This document shows positions 53,381 through 64,000 of a DNA stretch of 64,000 nt, piece by piece. Origin of the DNA: Tetraselmis striata (lineage: Eukaryota > Chlorophyta > Chlorodendrophyceae > Chlorodendrales > Chlorodendraceae); the NCBI GenBank assembly GCA_006384855.1, contig VCJN01001362.1, forward strand, positions 52,508-116,507. Direction: 5' to 3'. Each line of letters starts with the position of its first letter. Positions within the stretch are counted from its first letter, which is position 1. The translations under genes and the position numbers were made by a program. The notes beneath the pieces were generated by a model. That model ran no database searches. It worked only from the letters and a program-made list of their open reading frames with translations, and was not told the origin of the DNA.

Positions 53381-56300
53381 ATGAGCGACGAAGTGCCTGC
53401 CGCTGAGCTGCCTGGGCAGGCGCCGGGCAGTCTTTTATCTCCACTGGACTCAAGCTACGGGTACGACTTTTCGGCGCCTGTTCAAAAGCTGCTGGGACAT
53501 CAGAGACGCAACAGCAAAAATCTTCCCTCACTTGGCTCCATCACGGCGCTCGAGGCGGTGGCGGGATTGAATGATCGTGCGAAAGCTTCAGGACCGGGCG
53601 GGAGCGGACTCCATACCGCCAACGGAGTCCGTCTGTCATCGAATCATGACCACCGGGAATCTGGCGGTGCTGCCGAGCCGCCCAATACTCATCAGCAGCC
53701 ATGCATTGTGGTGAATCTGTGGAAGGTCCAAGCCTTGACGCACCATCCTCCGACTATGCCGCTTGTGCATTTAAATCGCCCGCGTATATCTACCCCCCGC
53801 TTGCCGCACGCCCCTGCGACACTCTTTCGTCGAACCCCACATGACCTCGCTCACGATTCGCAAAATTGCCGATGAAGTTACTCGGACACTAAGACCTGCC
53901 GTCTGTGGCTCGCACTGTCGCAGGAGCGCCTGGAACTGGAGGTATCCCTGAAGCGAGAGGGCCTTCGGTTCTTGTGCACCCTCCTCTTTGGGCTGCTGTT
54001 TGCCTGTTCGCAGGTGCTGCTGGTCACGCCACAGCAGCAGTACGGTGAGAGGCAGCCTGGGCTGACCTGTCCTCAGAAATCTTCCAGGGCTTTTGTCAAC
54101 GAATTAAGTTTCATTGGTCGCCAAAGGCACATATCACCTGCGTTGCCATATAGCATTGCCCCTATGCTTCCAGGAGAATACAAAGTCCTGCTGGCAGTGC
54201 ACAATGACACAATCTCTTACCTTGGCCTCATTTGACTGGAATGGAGCACCAGTAACGATAGCTCGCGATACATACCTGCAGAGGGCGCCTGTGGAATATA
54301 GGTCACAGCGATTCAACGAAAGTAATCTTACCATATTAACCACAGGCGCGGAATGAAACAGAGTGTTCTGATTCGGCCGTACATCAGATGGTGCATCTTT
54401 GTCATCGTATGCATCGCCATCAATGTCATATTGTTTCTTATCTGGATGAGGATTGTTTGTGAAGATGCTATCCAGGAGTCACCCAGTCATTTCTGAGCGC
54501 CGTTACTCAGAGCCTTTGAGTATCATATCTCCTGCAGCCGTGCCCCGAGCATCCAATCAGGCTTCTACGAGCACCATGGTTGTGGTCATGACATCCTGCA
54601 GTGACACGGCAGGGTAGTAAAATGCCCCATTTGTGCGTTCCCCCTGCACTCTTGCAGAGACAAGCATGTTGATCACTGAACAGCTTGGGCTGGCCGGGAC
54701 CAAGGTTGCATCCCATTCATCCACAGAGGAGTCGTTTCAGTCGCTGATGGAGATGTCATCCAGAGCACGGAGCCTGTACCCTTTCTCCTCGGAGTATGTG
54801 GCGGCAGGGCTTGATCGGGTACGGGCACAACATGCATTCATGCATGCACGGATGTTTCGACATGCAGTGGCCTTTGCCGGCGCCACTTTGGAATGGGTGA
54901 CAGTGTGAGGGTGATCCGCTGACCTGTGTGGACCCCGCCCACAGGCTTTTCTATCTGATGTGTACAGCTTCCCGAGGGGGGCGGAGGCGGTATCCAAGGC
55001 GGCGCAGCCTCTCATCCCATCCAGCTGGTCCATCAGATTCTGGCTGCAACTGCCCCCAAACGACCGCGTCAAGCCAAAGCGCCGTGCTGTCATGCAGCAG
55101 CGAGTGCAGCACCAGGGACGTAATGTGGTTTGCTGGGCATTTGTCTGCCAGGTGCGGAAGTGTTTCTGTAGGTTTTACTCCAATATTGAGAATGAAGTTT
55201 CTTACAACTTTATCCCTGCTTAATCTTTGCTGCTAAACAGGCCAGCTGTTACATGCCCTGGCTGCACAAACTTGCATAGAGTCCCCTGATTAAAGCGCGT
55301 AGCGTGCAGCCCTCTGAAGGCCAAGCATACTCCAAAAGCTTGGTTGAGGGCAAGCCATGGCTGATGTAGGAATGAGTAAATCGTATGAGCTATATGGTGT
55401 ACCAAAGGATTGGCGCGCCTTCCAAGGCTCATGTCACGGATGTGTGGCCTGAGACAGTGCCCCTGACTGCTGCAGGGCAAGCTGAGCTACTCGTTGGTCT
55501 ACGGTGAGCACAACATTCTTTCCGGCGCAGCAGCGATCGAGTTTGACTTTTCGGGCGAGGAGCACGATGCAGAGGGTGAACCCGCCGTGATGACGCTGGT
55601 GGTACTCAATGTGAACAGCACGCATGCAACCGTCATACTGGAGGTTGGCTACCCCACCCTACTTCCATGGAAGCCGACATGCCAATGATATCACGCATGC
55701 TGCTGCTTGTGCACCACTGCTCGGCGCAGTTATCCGCATGCACTAATCTGAGCCATGCAAACCCGCACCTGGCGCTTGTGCAGACTAAGAGCAAGCAAGG
55801 ACTGTCTCAGCGACCTGTGATGCTTACGAGGCAGCTGCCAGCCGGCACCCGCCCCTCAGAGTGCATCGGTGGGAAGATGTACCTTGGGGACAATGGTGTC
55901 ACCCTGGGTGAAGCGACCTTTCTCCCGTATGAGCTATCAGAGGCAGCGGTGAGCTCTGCGATGCTTGCTCCTCATTCTAAAGCGCCAAAGAGGTCTTCGT
56001 CCGCGGCAATCTAGCGATTAACCTGCCACCCTGCGAAAGCAGTGTCCAAGTCTGTGATAACTCGCTGGCGTGGGGCGCCTAACCTTGTGTGTTGAGTGAC
56101 ACGGCTCTATGAGGGCCGGGGCTGTGGGGGTTGTGGGCAGGACTGGCCGGCAGGATTCCGAATTAGGGTACTTGCCATCTTGAACTGGCACATACGTACG
56201 CTATGGGACTCATGCTCTCCACCGGCCTGGCCTGCATGGGGCTGTTGTGCCTAGCGCCGATTGCTGCTGCTCAGAAGCGTGTGAAGTGGGTCAGTGTAGC

Positions 56301-59300
56301 GGAACTCGTGAAGTGGGACAGTGAAGTGGAACTGGTGTAGCACAATGCGCACATCCGTAGTGGTAGGTACAAGGGATGCAGGATAGGTTATACCTCATTG
56401 CGACGGTTACCGTGTTGTGATATTTGTTATGGGTGCTGTGCAGTTCCAGGACATCAAGCAGGTGGGGCAGCCCCTGCAGGAGCTGGTGGCAGGCCTGCAG
56501 GGTGCTCAAGTGGCACTCCAGGCGCAAGGCAACCCAGAGGAGCTAGATGCGCACCTGCTGACTCAAGAGATACTCGAAGAGAGCACGGATACCCTCGAGT
56601 CGCTCATCCGGCTGACAGGCGCCGTGGCGTACGAGGGCGCTCTTGGCACGCATGCCCCGGACGCCGTGCTTGATGCCGGTAGCGCCCCGGAAGGCGATGA
56701 GGGGCCCACCGCTGTCCCGCAGGCCGATGTCATCGCTGACCTCCCGCAGCGGCTTGCCGCGTCCCATGGGGCTGCCGGCGATACCTTGTCAGGCAACCTG
56801 TCCGCAGGATTCAGTGCCTTGGCTGCAACTTGGCAGGGAGACTTCACCCTGAGTTGGTGGGCCCAAGAGACCAGTAGTGTGCACACCGCGGCACAGCAGC
56901 ACGAGGACACTCGTGTGGAGCTTTCCCTCTTGGAGGGCAATACAACCCGGCTGCAGGTAAGCGCTACCGAGGCCAGCATTTCAACCAGGACTGAATTAGT
57001 GATGTACTTCCTGGACCGGTAGTACGCTGGCAAGTGCGGCTCGACTGCGTATACATCGACTACGTTCTGCACATAGGTGATGGTACTGGGAGAACTAAAA
57101 ATTGCGTGTCTCAGTTTTTGTATACGAATGCGAAGGCGACTATGATAATGCGAATATTTGCTCCGCCAAAACCTACTGTTAAGTAATGTTCCAAGTGCCT
57201 TTACTCAGTTCAAGCCAAAAGGGCAGGGCGGGTTCCTATATGAATTGTTCTCAAAATTGCGGCAGTACCGGTAGCCCCGTGAAGAATCCCAAGCGCTAGT
57301 TTCGCTCAATGGCTTGTCGCCTGTTTGCAAATGCTCTGATATGGTGCATGCAAGTATACCAAGCAGCAAGGTGAATGGCAAATGCGCCTCAGTAACCCTC
57401 CCCTGTCAGCCCCCGCTTACATGGGGAAGTCGACTGACATAGCATCGTCTGAATGTGGCTGCCCCTGCAACAGCTGTCTTACCTCGCCGGGGGCAACTTG
57501 CCACCAGATGGTGGCTGGCTGCTACGCATCAACAATGCTCCCGAGTGCCCGCCCGATGATAATGGCACCTGTCTCGGGGCGCCCGCCTTTTGGTGCCAAG
57601 CGCCATACACTGGAACATACGACGGCATCTGGCGCCACTTTGCTCTGCGCTTCGGTCAGCAGAGCCGCGACGGCCCTGCAGGGCAGGAGTTATCAGAGGT
57701 GGAGCTGTTTGTGGACGGCGTCAGCCTGTGCGGGCTGTCATTCCCCGGCGACGAGCGGCTTGTGCCGCACTTCCCCTTGTGAGTGTGGGCGTGCCGGCCA
57801 TGCCGTGCACTGCATGTACATATGTGTTCTGTTGACCACCAGCACCCATCCACTCCCCACCACCTACCGCACAGAACCAGATAACTGCTCAGCATTCGTA
57901 CTCTGCTACTTTGTTTCTATTCGGCCCATGGTAACACAAGCAGACATCATACCCCTGCTGTGCTTTGAGTATGGACATGAAGTGTCGTACCACACATTGC
58001 GCAGTCTCCTGGGAATTGTTTGAGCGTCATTACATTAACAGTAGATTCCGCATGCATGCTACACGGCTGCACCCATGTGCAGTTTGTTGGCTTGAGATCC
58101 CAAGCTGCCGCTCTGCGGATGGGTTTGTTGCTGCATAACTTGTTTAATCGCTGGGACTGCTTTTGTGATTTACACCGGAATGTCATTTAAACAACTGGGA
58201 CAATGTTGGTGACGAAATATGCATGCCACCACGCGCAGGGACCCAGATGGCGAGGTGGTGGCCAGCTTGGTGGACCTGGGATCAGGGCGCATGGCGGACG
58301 AGACGCTTCAAGTGCAGGACATGTTGCTATTCCCAAGCGCGCTGAGCGCACCGCAGATCTTGCGCATTGCACATACCTCGCAGGTAGGTGATCGGCCCCT
58401 GCTGGCGCCCTGTGCGGTGCCGCTGCTGTTGGTCTGCCGCCACTTACTCTTCTGAGCGCGCCGCAGCGGGTACTCCATCAGTTCCTTTCATCAGCATCAA
58501 GCGTGCATGTGGTAAGGGGTTGACGCTTGAGTTTGCTCGGCTCACCCACTTGTTCGTGCGTGTGTGTGTGCTCCAACCAGCATGCGGAGTGCCTCATGAT
58601 CAGCGCCATGTTCGACAACGCCTCGTATCGGACGCCATTCGGGGAGGTGCGGCTGCCCCTGCTGCCCCCTCTCCCGGCCCACCCCTTCACTTGGCCTCTA
58701 CACATACAGACAGGAACTGTAGTCATGATGCCATGCACATCGGCCCTGCATATCAACCAGCTGCCCACCCCTGCCCCTTGCAGAGCTGTCAGAACCTGGG
58801 GCAGCACGTAGCCGCGTTCAGTCCAACGCGCTCCCTTAGTGCATGCGACCTACCCGATGCCAAACAGCAGTGCCCCATCGCGTGCTTGGGCACAACTTCG
58901 CATGCCTGCTTCGATGGCTTCATCCCCTCCAAGCCACTGGACACATCCCCTTTTGGCCGCAGTGTCAGGTTTGTGAGGCCCGCTGTGACTGGCACTCCCC
59001 AAATACCCAGCCCAGAGCAAAGGGCCCATAGCGACCCTGCTGCTCAGATTAGCAAGGCACCGCATGCCGTTTGCCTGTTTGATGCAGGACCCTGCTGGCC
59101 ACGGCGGAGGTCTACGCGTCACGCTTCAGCGACTACTACGGCACTCCTCTGGAGCAAAGCGCCGCCATCCAACGGGCCGCGGCTGACTTTCACTGGCTGT
59201 CCGGTGATGTGAAGGTGAGGCAATGCTGTCTGGCAGTCTATTTATACCGTGGTGCCTGTGTCATGCCCCACCCGCCATTCCCTTTGCTCCGCCGAGTTCC

Positions 59301-59634
59301 GCTGCTCTTTCTGGCGCGTGCATATCATGGGCATGTTGGGGCTCCTTCCACAATGGCCACTGCGTTGCGCTTTGCTGTTGCCGTTGTTGTTTCTAGGATT
59401 ACTTGTACAATGTATCGATGCTGCCACTGCTACTAGTCCCAGTACTGCTAGTAGTCGTATCAGAGCCAACGTACATTCACAAAAGCATTATTTGCACGAA
59501 ATTGTCCGCTTTTCTCCACCCAAAACCAATAAACTATATGACAAACGATCTGCGAACCTAAGGAAGAGCTGTTAGGCGCCCCAACAACTCCCTTATTACA
59601 AATTTGTTTTAGGTGCAACACCAGTAGTAGTGGT

Positions 59635-59682
<48 letters not shown>

Positions 59683-62600
59683 AAGGAAAAACAGAGCACA
59701 AGAGAGCAACCTCCCTACCTACGTCACTACTATCATGAGTAATAATTGCGTTAATACAAGTGCTTGGTGGGGGGGAAAGAGAGAAAGAAATCTTACCTGG
59801 AGCTGTAGGTGGATAGATGGCATCTCCGAATCCCAATTGGATAAGCTGATAAGCCCTTACTGTAGCTGCTACTTGTTATTAAGATGCATGATGGCACTAT
59901 TTCGCAACTCTGTGCTGCTGCTGTGGGATCATCGCGGCAGGCGTGGACTGATCTCTTCAGCAGCGTGGAGCGCGTGCCGTACGGTGCTGTCATCATGGCG
60001 GAGAGCCTCCCTGCGGAGGTCTACTCGGATGGCGTCTGGGCGGCCAAAGAGCCCAGCGAGGACTGCCCTGGTACGGCAGCCAGACTGCCTTAAAAGGCCA
60101 CTCAGCGTGGCAGGCACCCTGGCCCAATTCCCCGGAAGAACTCAACTTGGGTAGGCATCAGGTTGAGTTCTGATCTCACTGCGGTTTGACCTCCAGAAGC
60201 TCTGGTGATGTGGCTATTTGAACGCACCAACAGGGCCTTCAATGCAGCCGTTTTGATGTGTGCCTGTACTGTGTTTCTGCACTGCCACCCTTGGTCACTT
60301 TGTTGTTTGTCCTATTGCAATGTTGAACAAAGCTTATCGTCCCTTGACATGGTATATTATGGTACGATGTGGTCAAACGCGTCCTGCACGGAAGGAATTT
60401 GCGGTTTTGATGAGTATTGATCAGAAGACTAAAAGAGTGCGTAGCAGAACAGAGACGATTGTTACCGCAATGAGAAAGCCAGTCATTATACTCTGCGATT
60501 TGTAGGCAACCATGGTGGTTCCCACCTTGCTATCAGTGGTCTGACAGGAGGGTGGTGATACTCTCGCACGGCCTGCTGTGACCGTTTACTTTTCACCCCA
60601 GCTTGGGAGTGTTACAAGGCCGCTTCTTAGATTGAAGCTTCATCTCCCCACAACAGCTCCCCCAGACAAAGGGGCAGCCTTGCAAGCCTCGATAACACCT
60701 AGACACCCAGGAATCAATTCATCGTCTACCCATCCCACTTATGCCACCTGGCTGTTTTTGGGACTAGCCCAAGCCCAGGCCCCACCCTGCCTGCAGGACT
60801 CCCATCTCTTCTGACTTTTTTCTCCCGTGCCTCATTTCTGCCTGCTGCTAGGTGCCTCAACGGGCGAGCAACTCTTTACGTCGCTGTGCGACGCGGCGGA
60901 ACTGCACCTCTCCAACATCGCCAGCCTGGCGCTGCATGGCGTGCCGCCCCTGGAGCTCAACATTGCGCACGAGTTCAAGCTGGGCCTCCTCCAAGCCGGC
61001 ACCAGGTGCGGCATGTCCTGCCGGCCCGCGGCTCTGGCCCTCACTCCCACCAGGGCTCGCCTGCCCCTGCGCTGCCCCACTGCTGACAGCCGCATGCCCG
61101 GGCCTCCTGCAGCCAGACGATGTATTTCTGGGCTAAAGCGACGGATGTGAACGGAGTCAACATTGCTGGCATGGATGGCGACAACAACATTTGTTTTTCT
61201 ATCAGCCAGCGAGAGGCAACCCTGGTGCGCCGCAATGCGGTATGTCCTCCTCAACACGCCCCCCCCCCCCCCCCCCCTTTACTCCTGCCCTGTCCAGTTT
61301 TCGCGCCTCATGCATGCGCTTCAATCACACCATGCATGAACAGTATTGCCCTTGCGAGCACTGCGCACGCACCACCAGATTTCTCGTTCATCTTGTGCAC
61401 ACCGGGAGTGATCCAAAATGCAATATAAGTGGCTGTCAGGCTGCACATGGCACTGCCAGAAGCTTTGTTATCCCATGGACCCATTGCGGCTCTAATAGAG
61501 TTGAAATTACGCAAGCTCCGGGATCTGACGCGGCCGGCGGTCTTGCTTGTGTGATTGCCAGCTGCATGATGGCAACACCATCGAAGGCCGCATCACAAAG
61601 ACCATCCCGCTGATGACGGATGACCAGCGGTGAGAGCCTCCGCCGCCCGCCCCTGCTTTACATGGGCTCGTCACGCCACTACATGGCTCGCGCCCCAGCC
61701 GGCCAGGCATGTCGAGCTGACATGGTTGCCCCCCCTCTCCCCCCCCTCCCCTTCTCTGCTCCGCCCTCAACCCTCCCCTCGGTTGGGGGGCTTTCTACAT
61801 TTGGCAGCATAAAAGGGAAGTGGATATTTTTTGCGCTCACTGTGGACGTCACGCTTAGCACAGTCACGGTCATGGCCGGGGAAAGCTCGGCGGTGGAGGA
61901 GATGGAGGTGAGCGCCATTGCGAATGATGCCGCTTGCTCCTCATGTTGCGAGAGTGGCTGAGCTCTGGCCATGCTCCTGCTTGCTGAGCACGCTGCGCGA
62001 CGTTGCGGCAGGACCTCGGCGGCTGGGGCTGCAACGGGCTGCAGTTTGTGGTGAATGTAGGCGGCGAGGTGCTGCTGTCGCCAGTGAGCGTCCTGCAGGC
62101 GGCGCTGCCCTTTGGCGACCTGCAGCACGTGCAGATGCGCCAACAGGCAGTGTACGCTGGCCTGGTGGGCCCGCGCACCACCCGCCTTCAACGGCTGGCG
62201 ACACAGCCCCGCGAGCGCGCGGATTTTGTCAGCAAGATGGTGGGCATCAGCCCGCCGCTGCTCCTGCAGGAGCGCCGCACAGACGCCACGCCCCGCAGAT
62301 GCCGTGAGGTGAGGCATTGTGGCGCGGTGGCGTCACGGCATTGAGTACAAAGCTGAATACTCCCTCTGCAACAACTACGGCAACGTCTATCTGACATCTG
62401 CTTGCACCGTCCGAACTTGAATGTCTAATCTACTGGGCAAGGTATGCATTCGTACGTGTGTGTGTGGGTGGCTGTGGGTGTGGGTTGGGGGGGGGAGGGG
62501 AGGGGGCTGACCCGGGTACGTGTTTCCGACACTGCGCTCAACAACATTGGTCGCTACAGTTGGCTGTTTTGCAGGTGATTCCGAGCCCGTTGTTTCTGAA

Positions 62601-64000
62601 TGCGAGGATTAGTGGCTAGGGGTGGCGTCCAAAACCACATCCAGCAACGGCTCTCTTTCGTCGATCCAGAGGATTGACTGCCTGACGCTCGGATTAAGGC
62701 CTCATACGTCGGGGGGGAGGGGGGCATTGTCAGCTGTGTGAACCTGGAGATTTGTGGTGTTTGCGCCAAGCAACAGGATGCACTCCACGGCGCCTGCTAT
62801 CCGCCGACATACTGCGCAAGCATCCACTGCCCACGCTGAATTGATCGCTTGGGCTGCCCTCTCGCAGCACCTAGCAACCCACTGTTGTAGGGCGTTTGAG
62901 GACTGGCACTCTTGGGATGTTAGAGCCCGCTGTCGACGGCATCGCGCACGACATCAGTGCGCCATCGCATTGCCCAGGCTCGCTCGTCCGCGGTGTTGCG
63001 GCATCTGAGAGCAGCAACCTGCCTCATCCCTGAATGGCACGGCTGGTGCGCAGGACAAGGTGGTCAGCGCGCTGGAGGAGCGACTAGAAGGCGCCAAGGC
63101 GGCGATGTGCGTCAAGCCGTATGACTGCGAGGACGATCACCGTGTTGAGGTGCATGCAGGCTGCGGCGGCAACGTGACAGGGGAGGCGGACAGCGTCGCG
63201 CAAGATTCAGAGCCGCTTTTTTTCGGACGCAAAGCATACACCTACAAGGTGCGGCGCCTCTGGTGCCGGCATCACGGGCCTCGCCTCCATTGCCTTTTCC
63301 TGGGCAACACTCGTGTGGAGAAATACGTTTCTCTAAAAGTGTGTGTGTCTCCTTTGCAACCGTGAGTGAGCCAGCTATTTATGCAGCCCTGCTGTACTTG
63401 ACGCCACAGCGGCTCGGTGGTGTGTTGCAGGGCAAGAAAAGCTTCCCCGAGTTTCCGTGGGCGCTTGGCAACGCGGTTGTGGTGCGCAGCGGCCGCACCC
63501 TGAGGCCATCCGCGCAGTATCTGGACAGCAACACGCAAGAAGTTGCGCTGGTGATGTGCATCTACAGTGTGGATTTCCAGGTTGGCTGCGCCCGCATGTG
63601 CATGATGGCCAGGCGCACACTCACGCTGTCGCCGCGCACCCTAAACTGGTTTGATGCTGTTGCCAGGTGGCGGGGCTGCTAGAGGTGCGGCTGGACTTTA
63701 CGGGATCAAAGGTGCAGCAGCGCATGGCGTTCAGCCAGGTCAAGCTGTTCACGGACGCGGAGCTCCTGCAGTGGCTGGTTGTCACGGCCGCCGCCGCGTG
63801 CATGGCCATTGTCTGCGCGATGTTGGCGCTGCGCGCGGGCTATGAGGTGCGTCCACGGTCATTTGCCACATGTGTCGCTGCACTTAGACCGCTTGAAGAG
63901 CACACTCAGGGGCAGTTGTGATCTCACTGCTTCTTCGAGTTGAAAGTGTCTTTCCCTGCGATATTCTTTGCACCCTGTGCACTAGGTATACTTGATGTTA
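53381..64000 (+). CDS. Polycystin-like cation channel with LamG-like extracellular modules (5' part)
   Basis: Exons, GT-AG and in phase: 53381-53725, 53924-54044, 54658-54818, 54945-55151, 55476-55643, 55811-55948, 56444-56956, 57474-57778, 58239-58383, 58581-58646, 58784-58968, 59088-59214, 59941-60070, 60852-61005, 61113-61239, 61562-61629, 61808-61907, 62012-62308, an unresolved part near 62575-62750, then 63054-63248, 63431-63580 and 63667-63846. About 1,290 residues. The cytosolic N-terminus (about 125) is followed by TM1 (FLCTLLFGLLFACSQVLLVT), then a loop of about 1,100 residues. LamG-like segments lie at about 250-380 and 510-700 (GIWRHFALRF, VELFVDGVSLCG, DMLLFPSALSAPQILRIAHT). The polycystin domain follows (QYLDSNTQEVALVMCIYSVD, LLEVRLDFTG, MAFSQVKLF), then TM2 (LQWLVVTAAAACMAIVCAML). 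Topology and motifs match PKD2-type channels, which act in cilia. Pore helices lie past the right edge. Confidence 0.72.
59639..59680. repeat. GA dinucleotide microsatellite in an intron
   Basis: About 20 uninterrupted GA units in the intron between 59214 and 59941. Confidence 0.95.

Noticed and set aside
1..64000. CRISPR arrays, rRNA operons, bacterial operons
   Set aside because: None seen; gene structure is eukaryotic throughout.

Overview
The window is nuclear DNA of an intron-rich eukaryote, most likely a chlorophyte green alga. The reasons are short GC-rich exons with GT-AG introns, the chlorophyte-type poly(A) signal TGTAA downstream of several genes, a polycystin-like channel gene typical of ciliated algae, and a transposon mix (DIRS-type, piggyBac, hAT, non-LTR) common in algal genomes. 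The species cannot be named from the sequence. Runs of 18-31 C or G occur again and again in introns and transposons.

Layout. 1-6458 (-): 5' part of the condensin II subunit CAP-D3, 19 exons resolved in phase, running off the left edge. 7829-9329 (+): RNA polymerase III subunit RPC9. 9880-10701 (-): a single-pass membrane coiled-coil protein. 11943-15754 (+): a Sec1/Munc18 protein in seven exons. 16193-16447 (-): a COA3-like cytochrome oxidase assembly factor. From 17.5 to 22.4 kb lie exons of unrecognised genes, of which only the end of one (20075-21198) is clear; one exon is duplicated in inverted orientation.

22.5-52.9 kb is a transposon graveyard. It holds a 4.5-kb element made almost entirely of two inverted arms of about 2 kb, each arm with a related ORF; a 1.19-kb element with a perfect 9-bp target duplication; a family of 5'-truncated retroposons with a shared 3' end; a piggyBac transposase relic split by a non-LTR retrotransposon; a hAT relic; tRNA-derived SINEs; and two decayed DIRS/PAT-type tyrosine-recombinase retroelements.

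53381 to the right edge (+): a polycystin-like channel gene. It encodes a cytosolic N-terminus, TM1, a very long extracellular loop with LamG-like modules, the polycystin domain and TM2, with the channel pore beyond the window.

The host genes do not form a pathway; they are ordinary housekeeping and membrane genes flanking the repeat block. The clearest candidates for undescribed biology are the long-inverted-repeat element, the retroposon family ending in GCTAGCTCATGTAA, and the SINE family. All protein names come from recalled family motifs, not from database searches.
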